DNA from: Cryptomeria japonica
Lineage: Eukaryota > Streptophyta > Pinopsida > Cupressales > Cupressaceae
Direction: 5' to 3'
Length of the DNA stretch: 64,000 bases
Assembly (NCBI RefSeq): GCF_030272615.1
Contig: NC_081410.1
Location: forward strand, 508,926,942-508,990,941
The notes beneath the pieces were generated by a model that saw nothing but the letters and a program-made list of their open reading frames with translations, was not told the DNA's origin and ran no database searches. Positions 46,450 through 57,594 of the stretch are shown piece after piece (position 1 is the stretch's first letter; the number at the start of each line of letters is the position of its first letter). The position numbers were made by a program, and so were the translations under genes.

Positions 46450-47262
46450 AGTCCTCAAAAAGTCTTAAATTGTCAAAACAATAAAAAATCAATAAAAATA
46501 AAAAAATGAGAAAAAGGTCCTGAAAAAAAAAAAATAAATATAAAAAATCTTTACTTTGGTGAAAAACCTGGCAAACAGGTGCCTTATGACACAAAAAAAA
46601 AAAAATTAAAAAAATAGAAAAAATAAAGAAAAACAATTCATCCATTAGTGAAAACCACTTGGTGGCGCTATGGAAATGTACCTTGCTGAAAACCTATGTG
46701 CAGGCACCAAGGTAAATAACGAGATCCACTATCTATCATGTCGATACTACAAATCATCCGTCATCCAGCCCACCCATGCGCAACATTCATTCTTTTCGGC
46801 CTCCCAATAAAACATGTGTATGATGATGAGTCTTCACCTGAGTCATGAATAAGGAATGTCCCATTGAAACTGAGCTTTTATGCCTCTATGTAAGCTTCAA
46901 GAAGTCTTGAGAAACAATCCCAAGTCCACAGGTCACTCTTCAAAACTATTAAATCACTTGCCTAATCCAAAAGCCCACTTTTCCCTAAGGATGACTCCTT
47001 CCCTCGCCTGGAAACCTAATCCTCCATCCTAGTTCTACTCTTGGCAAGAGGTATCATTTGGTCACAAGGAAGAGACTTGTTAGATTTTGTTAGATCTTTT
47101 CATATAGACTTGCATCTCTTTCCCTACGACTGCCACTATTTACGACTTCCTGGATTCTTTCATATCCAGGTACGTTATGATAGATGCATACTAGAGCATA
47201 TTTCATAGTATGGCATGTTTTAGATCCTTCTTGTATAAACCAGCGACCTGGTACTAGGGTTT
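46450..47262 (+). repeat. Duplicated 3' UTR segment of E
   Basis: Copy of 56346-57143, including the A-rich run and the conserved motif block (46556-46715: GGTGAAAACCTGGCAAACAG, AGTGAAAACCACTTGGTGGC, CTGAAAACCTATGTGCAGGC). Homology stops at about 47262 (GTACTAGGGTTT). Confidence 0.85.
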
Positions 47263-48396
47263 CTATTTTTTCGCCATATCTTCTTTATCTTGACTCCATT
47301 TTCCTTCAAACTTCACCAGATTCTCCGCATTTCCATTTTCCACATATCCTTCCTTGGGGGCCTTATCCCAAAAGTCCACTTTTTGAAGCCCAAAATCCCA
47401 CATTCCTCTATTTTTAGGGTTGCCATAACTCCCCCTTTTATCCAATCACCTCCAAATTTTTCCCATATTATCCATATCCAACTTTTGCTTCTTTGTCCCT
47501 CTTGGACAAATTTTCCCATTCCTTCATCTCTACTCTAAAATCCCCATTTTTTGCTTGCTTATCCCTTGCAAAGTGGCAAAAACCTAGTCAAACCCCATTT
47601 ACCCATCAAAGCTTCCTCCAAATCCACATTTGTCATTAGTAAAAAAAAATTTATTCATATTTTTCTACTTATTCACAAAAAATAAAAAAAATTAATATTT
47701 TTGTCATTTTGTTGTCTTTTGCAGGACGCTTGTTGAAGACTCTATTTTTCAAACTAGTAATCAAGTTGTTTTGCAGGATGCTTGTTGAAGACTCCATTTT
47801 TCAAACTACTAATCTAGTTGTTTTGCAGGATGCTTTTTGAAGACTCCATTTTTCAAACTACTAATCAAGTTGTTTTGCAGGTTGCCTAGCTGATTCAACC
47901 AAATATTGTGCATTTATTTAAATTAGGCACCTAGATATTAATTAAAATGGAATGAACCATTGTCTTATGTGTCTTTAAGAAAAGCGTAAAGGTAGGAGAG
48001 TATGCTCTCATCTTGCTAGACGATCAGAAATCCAGACCCTCCAACCTTTTCTTGTTTGATTGTGTGTTTGCCTCTAACGGGCCTACCCTCCCAACTTGCT
48101 CTTTGAGAAGGTAAGAGGGGAATGACCCAGGTGAGTACACCCGAACTTGGGGTTCCCAACTCACTATAATAAGACTACAAAAGGGTTAATGGTTGGGGCT
48201 ATATGAGAGTTCACTCGCACATTGGGTGCTTAGTAGGGTCCTAGAGATCTCAATCACACTTGCGTGACTACTAAGTTCTTGGTGCTTCATTGGGCTATAG
48301 GCCTCAATTGCGCTTGCACAACTTCGAAGGGTAGCTCCTAATGGGAAGACTTACTAAACACCTTGTTCATAGTGGCCAAAAACCTTCTAGTCATTG
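47263..48396 (+). other. Leader of E, distal part
   Basis: Non-coding. No primer site or LTR edge is found at its start, so the leader is truncated. Near 48200-48340 a unit of about 65 bp is repeated twice (GTGCTTAGTAGGGTCCTAGA and GTGCTTCATTGGGCTATAGG). Confidence 0.5.
47718..47885 (+). repeat. Three tandem 59-bp repeats in the leader of E
   Basis: TTGCAGGA(C/T)GCTTGTTGAAG followed by ACTCCATTTTTCAAACTACT and AATCAAGTTGTTT, three times, with a fourth partial TTGCAGG. Confidence 0.9.
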
Positions 48397-48612
48397 GTGC
48401 AAGAGGTCGGACCTCTGAAGCTGCCCATATTTTTATGGCCCTTAGTAGAGACACAAAGTTCACCATGAGGAGTTTTCATGGGAATCGATGCTTGGCTGCC
48501 CCGAGAAGTGAGTGTTGTGGAGGGGAGCCAGTGGGGTCAAGCATCTAAGTGTCCACTCTGGGTAAGCGTAGTTGGGAAACCAATTGGGATTCAATGACTA
48601 TTGTCCTTGCCA
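48397..48612 (+). ncRNA. Conserved leader block of E (possible packaging/dimerisation RNA)
   Basis: Counterpart of 14998-15222 in D. Opens with the palindrome AGAGGTCGGACCTCT (48402-48416) and ends with ACTATTGTCCTTGCCAG. The 61-codon frame across it is not conserved in D, which speaks against a peptide. Confidence 0.55.
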
Positions 48613-49103
48613 GTCTTAAGAATGTTGTATATGAGCATGAGTGTCTTTGAGATAATATGAATTTGACCATTGTGTTTGCTTTGTTTGATACATACTTGCC
48701 AAGAGAAGACTAAAAACACATCACTATCCCCAAACACTTTGCAAAAACACTTGTCAAGACACAAACAATTATCCAAGTCATTACCCACACCAAGTCCAAA
48801 AATTGCATCAAAGCTCTATCCATCCCATATTTCATAAGCCTAAGAGAGAAGCTAAGAGTCCATCCTCTCCATCAACATTCAAGTTTGTCCTTTGAAACAC
48901 CAATTATTGTCCAAATCAGGGTGATCGTATCCCTTCATACAACTTGTCATTCGAATCGATCCTTCATGTTCATGCCAAAGACAACCTAGTCATCACATTT
49001 CTTCTAAACCATCACTACCATACCTCCTCCATCAATCATCCTCAAATTTCCTAAGTCCTTTCATCCTCAAATTTCTTAAGTCCTTTCATCACAAATATCG
49101 TGT
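48613..49103 (+). other. Leader of E, proximal part
   Basis: Non-coding, A/C-rich on the plus strand. Contains ATCCTCAAATTTCYTAAGTC twice near 49040-49085. Ends at the gag start. Confidence 0.4.
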
Positions 49104-50757
49104 ATGGTCGCAACTCGATCCCAAAAGAAAAAGATGGCTGAACAACAATATGGCATGCCGGACATTGGTTTCCTATATGATGATCCCATGCAAGATCATA
49201 CACAAAGTGGGCAACCTAGCAATCAGGATCAAAGCCAAAATCCTGACATGGTTAGCCAAGATGAACTTTGTCCAGAAATGCAAACTTTCCTAGAAGATTC
49301 TTATAACCAAGAGATGATGGACAAGTTTATTAACACAATCCTACTACACTTCTGAAAGCTCTTCTTGAAAATGGAGCTCAACTTCCACTTGAGTTTAATA
49401 GATCCTCTTTCGCCCAACAACCACAAGGAGACCTCGCTCCAACACAAAGTGCTACACCTACTATTCAAACTCAATCAATTGCAGCCCCATCAATCATCCA
49501 AGCTCAATCAATGTCACCCACGGTACCTCCCACCGTGGTGTCCATCCCACCTTCTTCCTCCTTACCATCCATACCACTATCAAATCTGATCTCATCTATT
49601 CTCCAACAAAATTCTATACCACCTCCTTCTATTCAACCACATATTTCTATTCCACAAACTTCCCTTCCTCCCAACAATGTTGCAAATTTTATCCAGGCCG
49701 TATTCAATCCCATCACAACCGTTTGCGGACCACAACCAACTGTCACTCAAACCCCAGTGACATCGGTCATCACATCCCACGTTCCCACGTCCTCATCATA
49801 TCAATTTATTGGTGGTGGTGCACCTTCTTTGGCTCATCCAATTCTTGGGGCAAATACAATTCATCATTATCAAATCCCACATTATCAAAGCCCACAACAA
49901 GACCTCATCAAGGAAATTCAAGATATGAAAAATATCATCAAGGACATGAAACAAAGGACTAATAAAAGGAAAACTTACTCGTTCGAAGAGTTTTTCCCTT
50001 GTCCTTATGACCCATCTATATCAGTTGCACCATATCCCTCAGGATTTGAGATCACTAAATTCACCAAGTATTAAGGCAATGGAGACTCCTGCGATCATGT
50101 TCGAGAATTCTACATCTTATGCCAAACAGTCTCCTATAGTGACCTTTATCTTCGCAGACTCTTTCCCAAGAGTCTCACGGGAGATGCCCTAGCATGGTTC
50201 TCATCTTTACCATGAGGTTCCATTATCTCTTTTCCAGACTTGGTAGAAAAATTTGTGGCCTACTATGCATACAACATGGGTAATGATGTTTCTATGATGG
50301 ACCTATGTAATACAAAATAAAGGCCCGGAGAAACCTTCGCCAATTTCCTACAAAGATGGTGACATCTTATCAATAAATTCCAGTGGGACATGCCAGAACA
50401 ACATCAAATTGAACTATTCCAAAAGAACTTGGTGCTTGAACTTTCAAGACCCTTAATATCCCAATGTATCAAATCCTTCCAAAAATTGACCGATAAGGGC
50501 CTCGCCCTCGAACGTGTCTTGTTGGAGGAAGGAACCTTGAAACATTGCCAAAATTTGACACAAAGTTCTTCCTCTTATCATAATGACAAGCCAAAATTCT
50601 GGTCCAAGAACAAAAACGTGGTCAATGATAATGTAACTGATGCAAAGTGGGTCCAAACCATGGCCGCTCCCCCAAAATCCACCACCAATAATCATCAAAT
50701 CAACAATCAAAATAATCAAAATCAATTCCAAAAACCTCACAACAATGTCTCAATCTA
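49104..50757 (+). pseudogene. gag: gag of element E
   Basis: Starts MVATRSQKKKMAEQQYG at 49104. A one-base shift near 49340 leads to the frame that reads TLLKALLENGAQLP, a Pro/Ser-rich linker and the Retrotrans_gag domain (PSGFEITKFTKY, stop, GNGDSCDHVREFYILCQT; RLFPKSLTGDALAWFSSLP). After stops at 50074, 50213, 50318 and 50360 it continues to SRPLISQCIKSFQKL, KGLALERVLLEEGTL and KPKFWSKNKN, matching D. The three later stops fit CGA-to-TGA or CAA-to-TAA. Confidence 0.85.
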
Positions 50758-51598
50758 GGGATGACCACCCCGATCGAATAACAGGACTCCAAGAGATTTC
50801 ACTCCTCTGGCTGAGCCTATTGAAATGGTGTTTCAAAAACTTGTCCAAGTAGGTGCAGTGGTTTTTCCAATCACTCACCCGTTTGACCCCAATCAACCTA
50901 AACCAAGATGATATAATGAAAATGAGTATTGTGAATACCATCATATCAAGGGACATGATACACACAAGTGTATGAAACTGAAGATCTACATACAAGATCT
51001 CGTTGATAGAGGTGAGATTGAAGTAGCAAATGCAAATCCTGGTAATAACAATGACAAACTCAAAATATACCAGGAACCCTTCCCGAATCATGATAAAGGA
51101 AAAGGCTCATCATCTAACGCAATGAGTTATGACTATGCTAATCACATAACCGGATTTGATTTTTTAGTAGGTCGCATTGAACCTACAGACAATCATGTCA
51201 ATGTCATAACCATCCAAGGAGTCAATCCTCCTTCCCAAAGCAGACCAAATCCTGCTAGGGTAGTCATTCAAGGTGCCACCCCTTCCATCTCCCATTTCTA
51301 GAATGACTACAATGCAACTACATGCTGAGGTAAAGTCACCATCCAAGGAGTCCCTCCCCCACCAAACCCCCCACCCATGTCTTCCACTTGTTGATATGAT
51401 ACCCTTGATCAACTTGGGAAGACACCTGCGCAGATCTCCATTTTGGAACTTCTCAAGACTTCCCCAGTCCATAAAGAAATTTTGGAACAAGCCCTTCTCC
51501 AATCACGCGTTCCTGATAACATCAACGCCACCCAATTCCAAGCCCTCATTGGAAACCTTACTGCCCAACAACACATTGTATTTAACTCCAAAGATGCC
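50758..51598 (+). pseudogene. gag C-terminus of E with a CHHC zinc finger
   Basis: Same frame as gag. TPLAEPIEMVFQKLVQVGAV, then YCEYHHIKGHDTHKCMKLKI, a CX2HX4HX4C finger usual for this gag type, then IQDLVDRGEIEV. In D the finger carries a stop. Stops near 50757, 50911, 51300, 51325 and 51393. Confidence 0.8.
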
Positions 51599-52010
51599 CC
51601 CACAGATGAAGACCATAACAAACCTTTGCACATCGAAGCTCTCATCCACAAGCACAAGGTCAAATGTATCCTGATAGACGGTGGATCTGGGCTTAATCTG
51701 TGCACATACAAATTAATAAAAAAATTGGGACTTTCTGATGATCTGATAGACACATCAGGAAGGATCACAATAAAGGCATATGATGATGTAGAAAGAATTT
51801 CAAAGGGCATGATCACCTTACCTCTTCAAGTGGGTGGGCCCCATTACAATTGAAACCCCTTGCCAAGTACTAGATCTTGATCTCCTGTACAACATTCTCC
51901 TTGAGAGGCCATGGATTCATTCCTTGCAGGCCATACCCTCCATCTATCACCAATGCATCAAATTCCCCTATAATGGAAGAGTGATCACTATCAAAGGTGA
52001 TCCCCAACCT
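51599..52010 (+). pseudogene. Aspartic protease of element E
   Basis: HKHKVKCILIDGGSGLNLCT holds the active site as D-G-G, as in D. RITIKAYDDVERISKGMI and, after a frame change at about 51840, CQVLDLDLLYNILLERPWIH with SIYHQCIKFPYNG give the flap and C-terminal parts. It would cut the polyprotein. Confidence 0.85.
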
Positions 52011-52729
52011 TTTCAATATTGCAAACTATTAGAGGGGAAGCATCTGTATCATTGCCCAGTAAATAGACCCTCACCAACGCCTCCATCTGACACATCAAAT
52101 GTTGCCTCCACATCATCCCAACCAAATAATCAAATCAAGATCTTGGACAATGGCTGTGGAGAATACAAATTGGAGGATGTCTTATTGATAGGCAACCTCC
52201 CTCTCTCTCCTAAGTCATTTGGCAAACCAAAAGAGCTAAAAAAGGACCTGAAACCAGTTATGCAATGCCAAAACACCACCTTCCAACAATGGGGCCCACT
52301 TGATAACGAGAGCCTTGAAGCAAATATCTCTTCATGGCTGTACAAGGAAGAGGATGAAGATCCAGCAAGAATATCCAAAAAAATGTACCCAAAAGCATCT
52401 GCCATAGTTAAAAAAATGGGTTACAAAGGACATGGCCTGGGACCAGAGGAGAAAGGAAGAAAAGCACCCATAAATCCTATCTCCTACAGATACAACAGAG
52501 GCTTGGGGTACACCCTGGTGCCTAAGATTACTATTGTTGGTGCCCCTTCTAGTCCTTCTTCGGATATTGAAAGTGCTAACGAAGAGGAATTCCACAAAAT
52601 GCCTTATGAATACGAGAAAGATATCTTCTTGGATGCTTACATCAATACCATCACCCCCGTAAACCTTCCCACTTCACATGAGCTACATCTTGTTCATCTC
52701 AAACTCATTGACTGGGGCCAATGAGACAA
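52011..52729 (+). CDS. Protease-RT linker with G-patch domain (element E)
   Basis: Open with the protease tail from 51834 to 52724. After a Ser/Pro-rich stretch comes a region conserved in D (DNGCGEYKLEDVLLIGNLPL), then ASAIVKKMGYKGHGLGPEEK and INPISYRYNRGLGY, the Gly pattern of a G-patch (GY-G-GLG ... GLGY). G-patches bind RNA or helicases and also follow the protease in some retroviruses. Ends with an acidic tail (NEEEFHKMPYEYEKDIFLDA). Confidence 0.75.
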
Positions 52730-53040
52730 ACCCACTTTAGATATCTGAGCCGATGATAATTCTCTCATTGCTCTCCTGATAGCGCAAATTCTGGAAGATT
52801 GTAACAGAATCGAGGGTATTCAACTACATGAAAAGGGATACTCTGGTAGTCAGGTCAATGCCCTTAGCCACAAAAAGATAATAAAAGGAAAAGACATGAT
52901 TCCTTAGGTGAAAACCTCCCTGAGGTACCTTTGGATGAGCAAAAAATTAAAACAAAGGGCGTATCCGAAAGTGAAAACCTAAAAAAGGCACTTAATGATG
53001 AGGGATTTGACCTCCCTACCATTGGTTACCTTCCATAGGA
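52730..53040 (+). pseudogene. Linker before the RT of E
   Basis: Low-complexity acidic/Lys-rich coding remnant in two frames with several stops; no domain. Confidence 0.5.
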
Positions 53041-54100
53041 CAAATAAAATTTGCTGATAGAAGAAACAGACAGCATCAACATGGGCACCAAAGTCATTCC
53101 GAAAAATGTGCTCATTGCCAAATCCCTCACAGAAATAGAGAAACAAGACTTCATCAACTTCCTTACAGAAGTAAAAATCAATTTTGCATGGTCCTATTCC
53201 GATATACCAGGGTTGGATCTTGCCTTGGTGGTTCACAATCTCGTCGTTTGCCCAGACGCAAAACCTGTAAAACAAAAATTGTGCAAAATGCACCCACATA
53301 TTGCACTCCTGGTCAAGGCAGAACTCCAAAAGATGTTAGATGCAAAATTTATCAAACCAATAGTTTCTACTGAATGTGTCTCCAACATTGTACCTATCGG
53401 AAAACCTGTTGGGGGCATCCGCATTTGCAAAGATTTCTGAGATCTGAATATAGCTTGTCCTAAAGATGATTTCCCGCTCCCAAACATAGATATGATTGTG
53501 GACCTTATAGTAGGACATGAGATGTTGTCACTTATGGATGGATTCTCTAGATACAACCAAATCAGGATTGTAGACGAGGATCAGCATAAAACTGCATTCA
53601 CAATACCATGGGGGACTTTCTGTTATTGGGTCATGCCTTTTGGTCTCAAAAATGCTAAAGCTACATACCAACGTGCAATGACAACAATTTTTCATGACCT
53701 CTTACACAAAATTATGGAGGACTATGTGGATGATCTGCTAGGAAAATCTAAGACAAGAAAAGAACACATCCCCATTCTAAAGCAGATCTTTGAAAGATTA
53801 GAAAAATACAAACTACAGTTGAATCCAAAAAAGTGTGTGTTTGGAGTCACATCGGGAAAACTATTAGGATTCATTATTTCCTGCAGAGGCATCGAGGTCG
53901 ATCCTGCAAAAGTAAAAGCTATCATGGAAATGCCTCCACCAAAAACTCTCAGACAACTGTGCAGTCTCTAGGGAAAACTCCAGTCTATCAGACGTTTCAT
54001 TTCACAACTAGCAGATAAGTGCCATCCATTTGTACAACTCTTGCACAAGGACACAAAATTCAAATGGGATTGCTTATGCCAAAAGGTCTTTGAGAAACTA
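53041..54100 (+). pseudogene. Reverse transcriptase of element E
   Basis: EIEKQDFINFLTEVKINFAW, KPVKQKLCKMHPHIALLVKA, GGIRICKDF, stop, DLNIACPKDDFPLPNI, LMDGFSRYNQI, AFTIPWGTFCYWVMPFGLKN, and the YVDD box at 53723-53734, then KKCVFGVTSGKLLGFIISCR. Stops are TGA at 53438 (CGA) and TAG at 53969 (CAG). All catalytic Asp residues are present. Confidence 0.92.
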
Positions 54101-54600
54101 AGAATATCTAGTATCACCTCCGGTATTGATGCCTCCTCCTCTTGGAAAACCCCTTATTTTGTATATATGTGCTACTACAGTGGTGTTGGGGGCATTATTG
54201 GCACAGAGAGATGATCAAGGGAAAGAACATGCCATTTACTACATCAGTCGTACACTGGTAGGGTATGAACTCAATTATTCCTCCATTGAAAGAGCATGCT
54301 TGGCATTGGTGTTTAGCACACAAAAACTCTGACACTATATGCTAAACAACAAAACAAAACTAATTGCTAAAATTGATCCACTTAAATATCTCTTGTCCAA
54401 AGCTGCTCTCACTAGCCGAATGGCTAAATGGGCCATGCTCTTAAGTGAGTTTGACATTGAATATGTGGACAGAAAAGCAATCAAGGGACAAGTCATTGCA
54501 GATCAGTTGGCTGAAGCTCCACTTCCAAGTGACCATCCTCTTCTCACAGAATTACTTGATGAATTCATTATGAATGTTACCACATCCTCCACATGGTAAT
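54101..54600 (+). pseudogene. Ty3-type RNase H of element E
   Basis: Frame changes near 54100, then LGALLAQRDDQGKEHAIYYI, SRTLVGYELNYSSIERACLA, stop TGA at 54330, then MAKWAMLLSEFDIEYVDRKA with IKGQVIADQLAEAPL. Ends at a TAA at 54598. Confidence 0.88.
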
Positions 54601-55050
54601 TGTATTTTGATGGCTCCTACACTCAAAATGGATCGGGGGTAGGAATATTATTGGTCACACCTCAAGGAGATGGCATCCAAAAATTATACAAGATAGCCTT
54701 TGCATGTACCAACAACATAGTAGAATACAAGACCCTCATCACAGGTTTACGCTTGGCTATCCACTAGAAAATAAAGGAATTACAAGTCTATGGCGATTCC
54801 CAGCTTGTCATAAAACAAGTCAATGATGAATACCAGACAAAAGATGATAAACTCCTTCCCTACCATACCATGGTTGAAGATCTTAAGCAAAATTTCACGG
54901 CAATCAAGTTTGATCAAATCCCATGAACAAACAACAGGGCTGCAGATGCAATGGCCACCATTGGCTCCCTCCTTCAAATGCCAGCACACAGTCAGAAGTG
55001 TGAGTTCTTGGTCGAGCATTTATTTATACCAGCATATGACCTACTAGAGT
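54601..55050 (+). pseudogene. Archaeal-type RNase H of element E
   Basis: LYFDGSYTQNGSGVGILLVT, FACTNNIVEYKTLITGLRLA, LQVYGDSQLVIKQVNDEYQT, TNNRAADAMATIGSLLQM give the four acidic residues. Placed after the Ty3-type RNase H, the common order for this lineage. Stops at about 54766 (CAG), 54925 (CGA) and 55053 (CAA). Confidence 0.88.
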
Positions 55051-56345
55051 CTTAAATGGTCTGTGTTCTTGTTGGTCCCGAGTCCCCTTGGTACCAAGAA
55101 ACCTTCTCTTTCCTCAAAGACAACACCATTCCCCCACACCTCACCAAAACCCAACAACAAGCCTTCATCTGCCAATGTTCCTGTTACACCATCCTTGCAG
55201 ACACCTTGTTCAGAAGGCATTTTGATGGTTCCCTCCTAAGGTGTTTAGATAAACAAGAAGCAGAATGGGCATTACGCAAAGTACACGAGGGTATCTGTGG
55301 GGCACACTCAAGTGGACTCACATTGGCTAAATTTTTTTTGAGAATAGGATACTATTGGCCTAAAATGGAAGAAGATGCATACAACTATGTGAAGAAATGC
55401 ATCCCTTACTAGTAGCATGGCGGCAAGATTCATGCACTGTCACAAGAATTACAGCCATTCATTACACCATGGCCCTTCTCATAGTGGGGGCTCGATCTCA
55501 TTGGGAAAATCCACCCTTCATCTTCCAACGGACATAAATTCATTATCACTACCACCGAATACTTCACCAAGTGTGTAGAGGCTATCCCTCTTACTTTCAC
55601 CACCGGCAAGCAAATATCCAAGTTCATCCTGAACTACCTAATCTATCAGTATGGCATCCCAAAAGTTATCATCACAGATAATGGTAAACAATTTAAAAAC
55701 CAGGATGTCAAAGAACTCTACCAAAAATTCAACATCCAACACCGCTTCTCCACTCCATATTACCCCCAAGGCAATGGCCAAGCTGAGGCTTCTAATAAAA
55801 CACTAATAAAAATCCTCAAAAAGATAGTCAATGAAGCGGGCCGTGATTAGCACCTCCAAATCCATCCTGCATTGTGGGCCTACCGCACCTCCATCCGCAC
55901 CCCCACAAGTGCCACTCCTTATTCCCTAGTATTTGGTTCTGAAGCCATCCTTTCCATTGAGATTGAGATCCCCTCTCTAAGGGTATCGCTGCAAAACATC
56001 CTACCAAAGGAAGAACATAGAATTGCCTGCTTACAAGAGCTAGAATTATTAGATGAAAGGTGCCTCAAGGCCTTGAATAATCTCCGGGTATATCAAAACC
56101 ATCTGTACATGAGTTATCATAAAAAAGTCAGAACCCGAGAATTCCAAGTTGGTGATCTTGTCCTCATGGAGAATCAGAAAAATCTACAAGAAAGAGAAAA
56201 GAAAGGCAAGTTCGAGCCTAATTGGCTTGGACCATATGTAATCATAGCGAAATATGGATTAGGAGCTTATCAGTTGGCTACTCCTAAAGGCGATCCTATG
56301 GATGATCCAATGAATATCATGCACCTCAAAAGATTTTATGCTTAG
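55051..56345 (+). pseudogene. Integrase of element E
   Basis: Open at 55056-55412 with the zinc region (VHEGICGAHSSGLTLAKFFL, GYYWPKMEEDAYNYVKKC). After TAG TAG at 55410-55415 and TAG at 55480 comes the core: WGLDLIGKIH (first Asp), VIITDNGKQF (second Asp), GNGQAEASNKTLIK (Glu). A TAG at 55848 replaces a Trp. The C-terminal frame 55872-56345 ends with FEPNWLGPYVIIAKYG and MHLKRFYA. The triad is intact, so only stops disable it. Confidence 0.92.
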
Positions 56346-57143
56346 TCCTAAAAAAGTCTTAAATTGTCAAAAAAAAATAAAAATCAATAATAAAAAATGA
56401 GAAAAAGATCCTGAAAAAAAAACAAAAAAAAACGTCACTTTGGTGAAAAACCTGGCAAACAGGCGCCTTATGACACAAAAAAAGATAAATTAAAAAAAAC
56501 AGAAAAAGAAAGAAAAACAATTCATCCATTAGTGAAAACCACTTGGTGGTGCTATGGACACATACCTTGGTGAAAACCCATGTGCAGGCACCAAGGTAAA
56601 TAACCGGATCCACTGTTTATCATGTCGATACTACAAACCATCCACCATCCAGCCCACCCATGTGCAACATTCCTTCTTTTTTGCCTCCCAATAAAACATG
56701 TGTATGATGATGAGTCTTCACCTAAGTCATGAACAAGGAATGTCCCATTGAAACTGAGCTTTTATGCCTCTGTGTAAGCTTCAAGAAGTTAGGAGAAACA
56801 ATCCCAAGTCCACAGGTCACACTCCAAAACTATTAAATCGTTGCCTAATCCAAAATCCCACTTTTCCCTAAGGATGACTCCTTCCCTCGCCTAGTAACCT
56901 AATCCTCCATCCTAGTTCTACTCTTGGCAAGAGGTGTCATTTGGTCACAAGGAAGAGACTTGTTAGATTTTGTTAGATCTTTTCGTATAGACTTGCATCT
57001 TTTGCCCTATGACTGCCACTATTTACGACTACCTGGATTCTTTCATATCCAGGTACATTATGATAGACGCATACTAGGGCATATTTCATAGTATGGCATG
57101 TTTTGGATCCTTCTTGTATAAACTGATGACCTGGTACTAGTGT
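56346..57143 (+). other. 3' UTR of E with conserved GTGAAAACC motif block
   Basis: Directly after integrase: GGTGAAAACCTGGCAAACAG with GCGCC, AGTGAAAACCACTTGGTGGT, GGTGAAAACCCATGTGCAGG with CACC (56440-56600). Source of the copy at 46450-47262. Confidence 0.75.
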
Positions 57144-57594
57144 TTATCAAAACTTACCTTCTCATGTACAAGAGGTATCGGTGTGTTTGAGGGTTTCCTT
57201 GCACTAACCCACAACTTTGTATTAGTGTTTCTTAACACTTGCATTAATGTGTGCAAGAAATTTCCATTTGTCTACAGAGTCAATCCACGCCCTAGGTTTC
57301 TCATGGCATCCTAATTTCTATAATCAGTGGTGCAAGTCACTCAGGGGAACATCAAACTAGGCTGGCTCTCCACATTTGTTGTGCACAAAATCTCATCATC
57401 ATTCCATCAAAACCCTAAACTCAATAATCCCATGGAGTTCTCAATTGCCCCCATTTTCCTCCGCAGTCTAGCATCTCGTATTCTTCTTTCCAAATACCTC
57501 ATGACTGCTTCATATTTATTCCTCATTTATCCCTTCCTCCCTAATTTTTCTTCCTCTATTTCTTCCTCACATAATCAATTTTGATTCTGATTCA
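57144..57594 (+). other. 3' UTR of E, unique part
   Basis: No feature recognised; an 85-codon frame at 57327 has no motif. Confidence 0.4.

Noticed and set aside
51409-51816. 135-codon minus-strand frame
   Set aside because: Antisense shadow of the protease of E.
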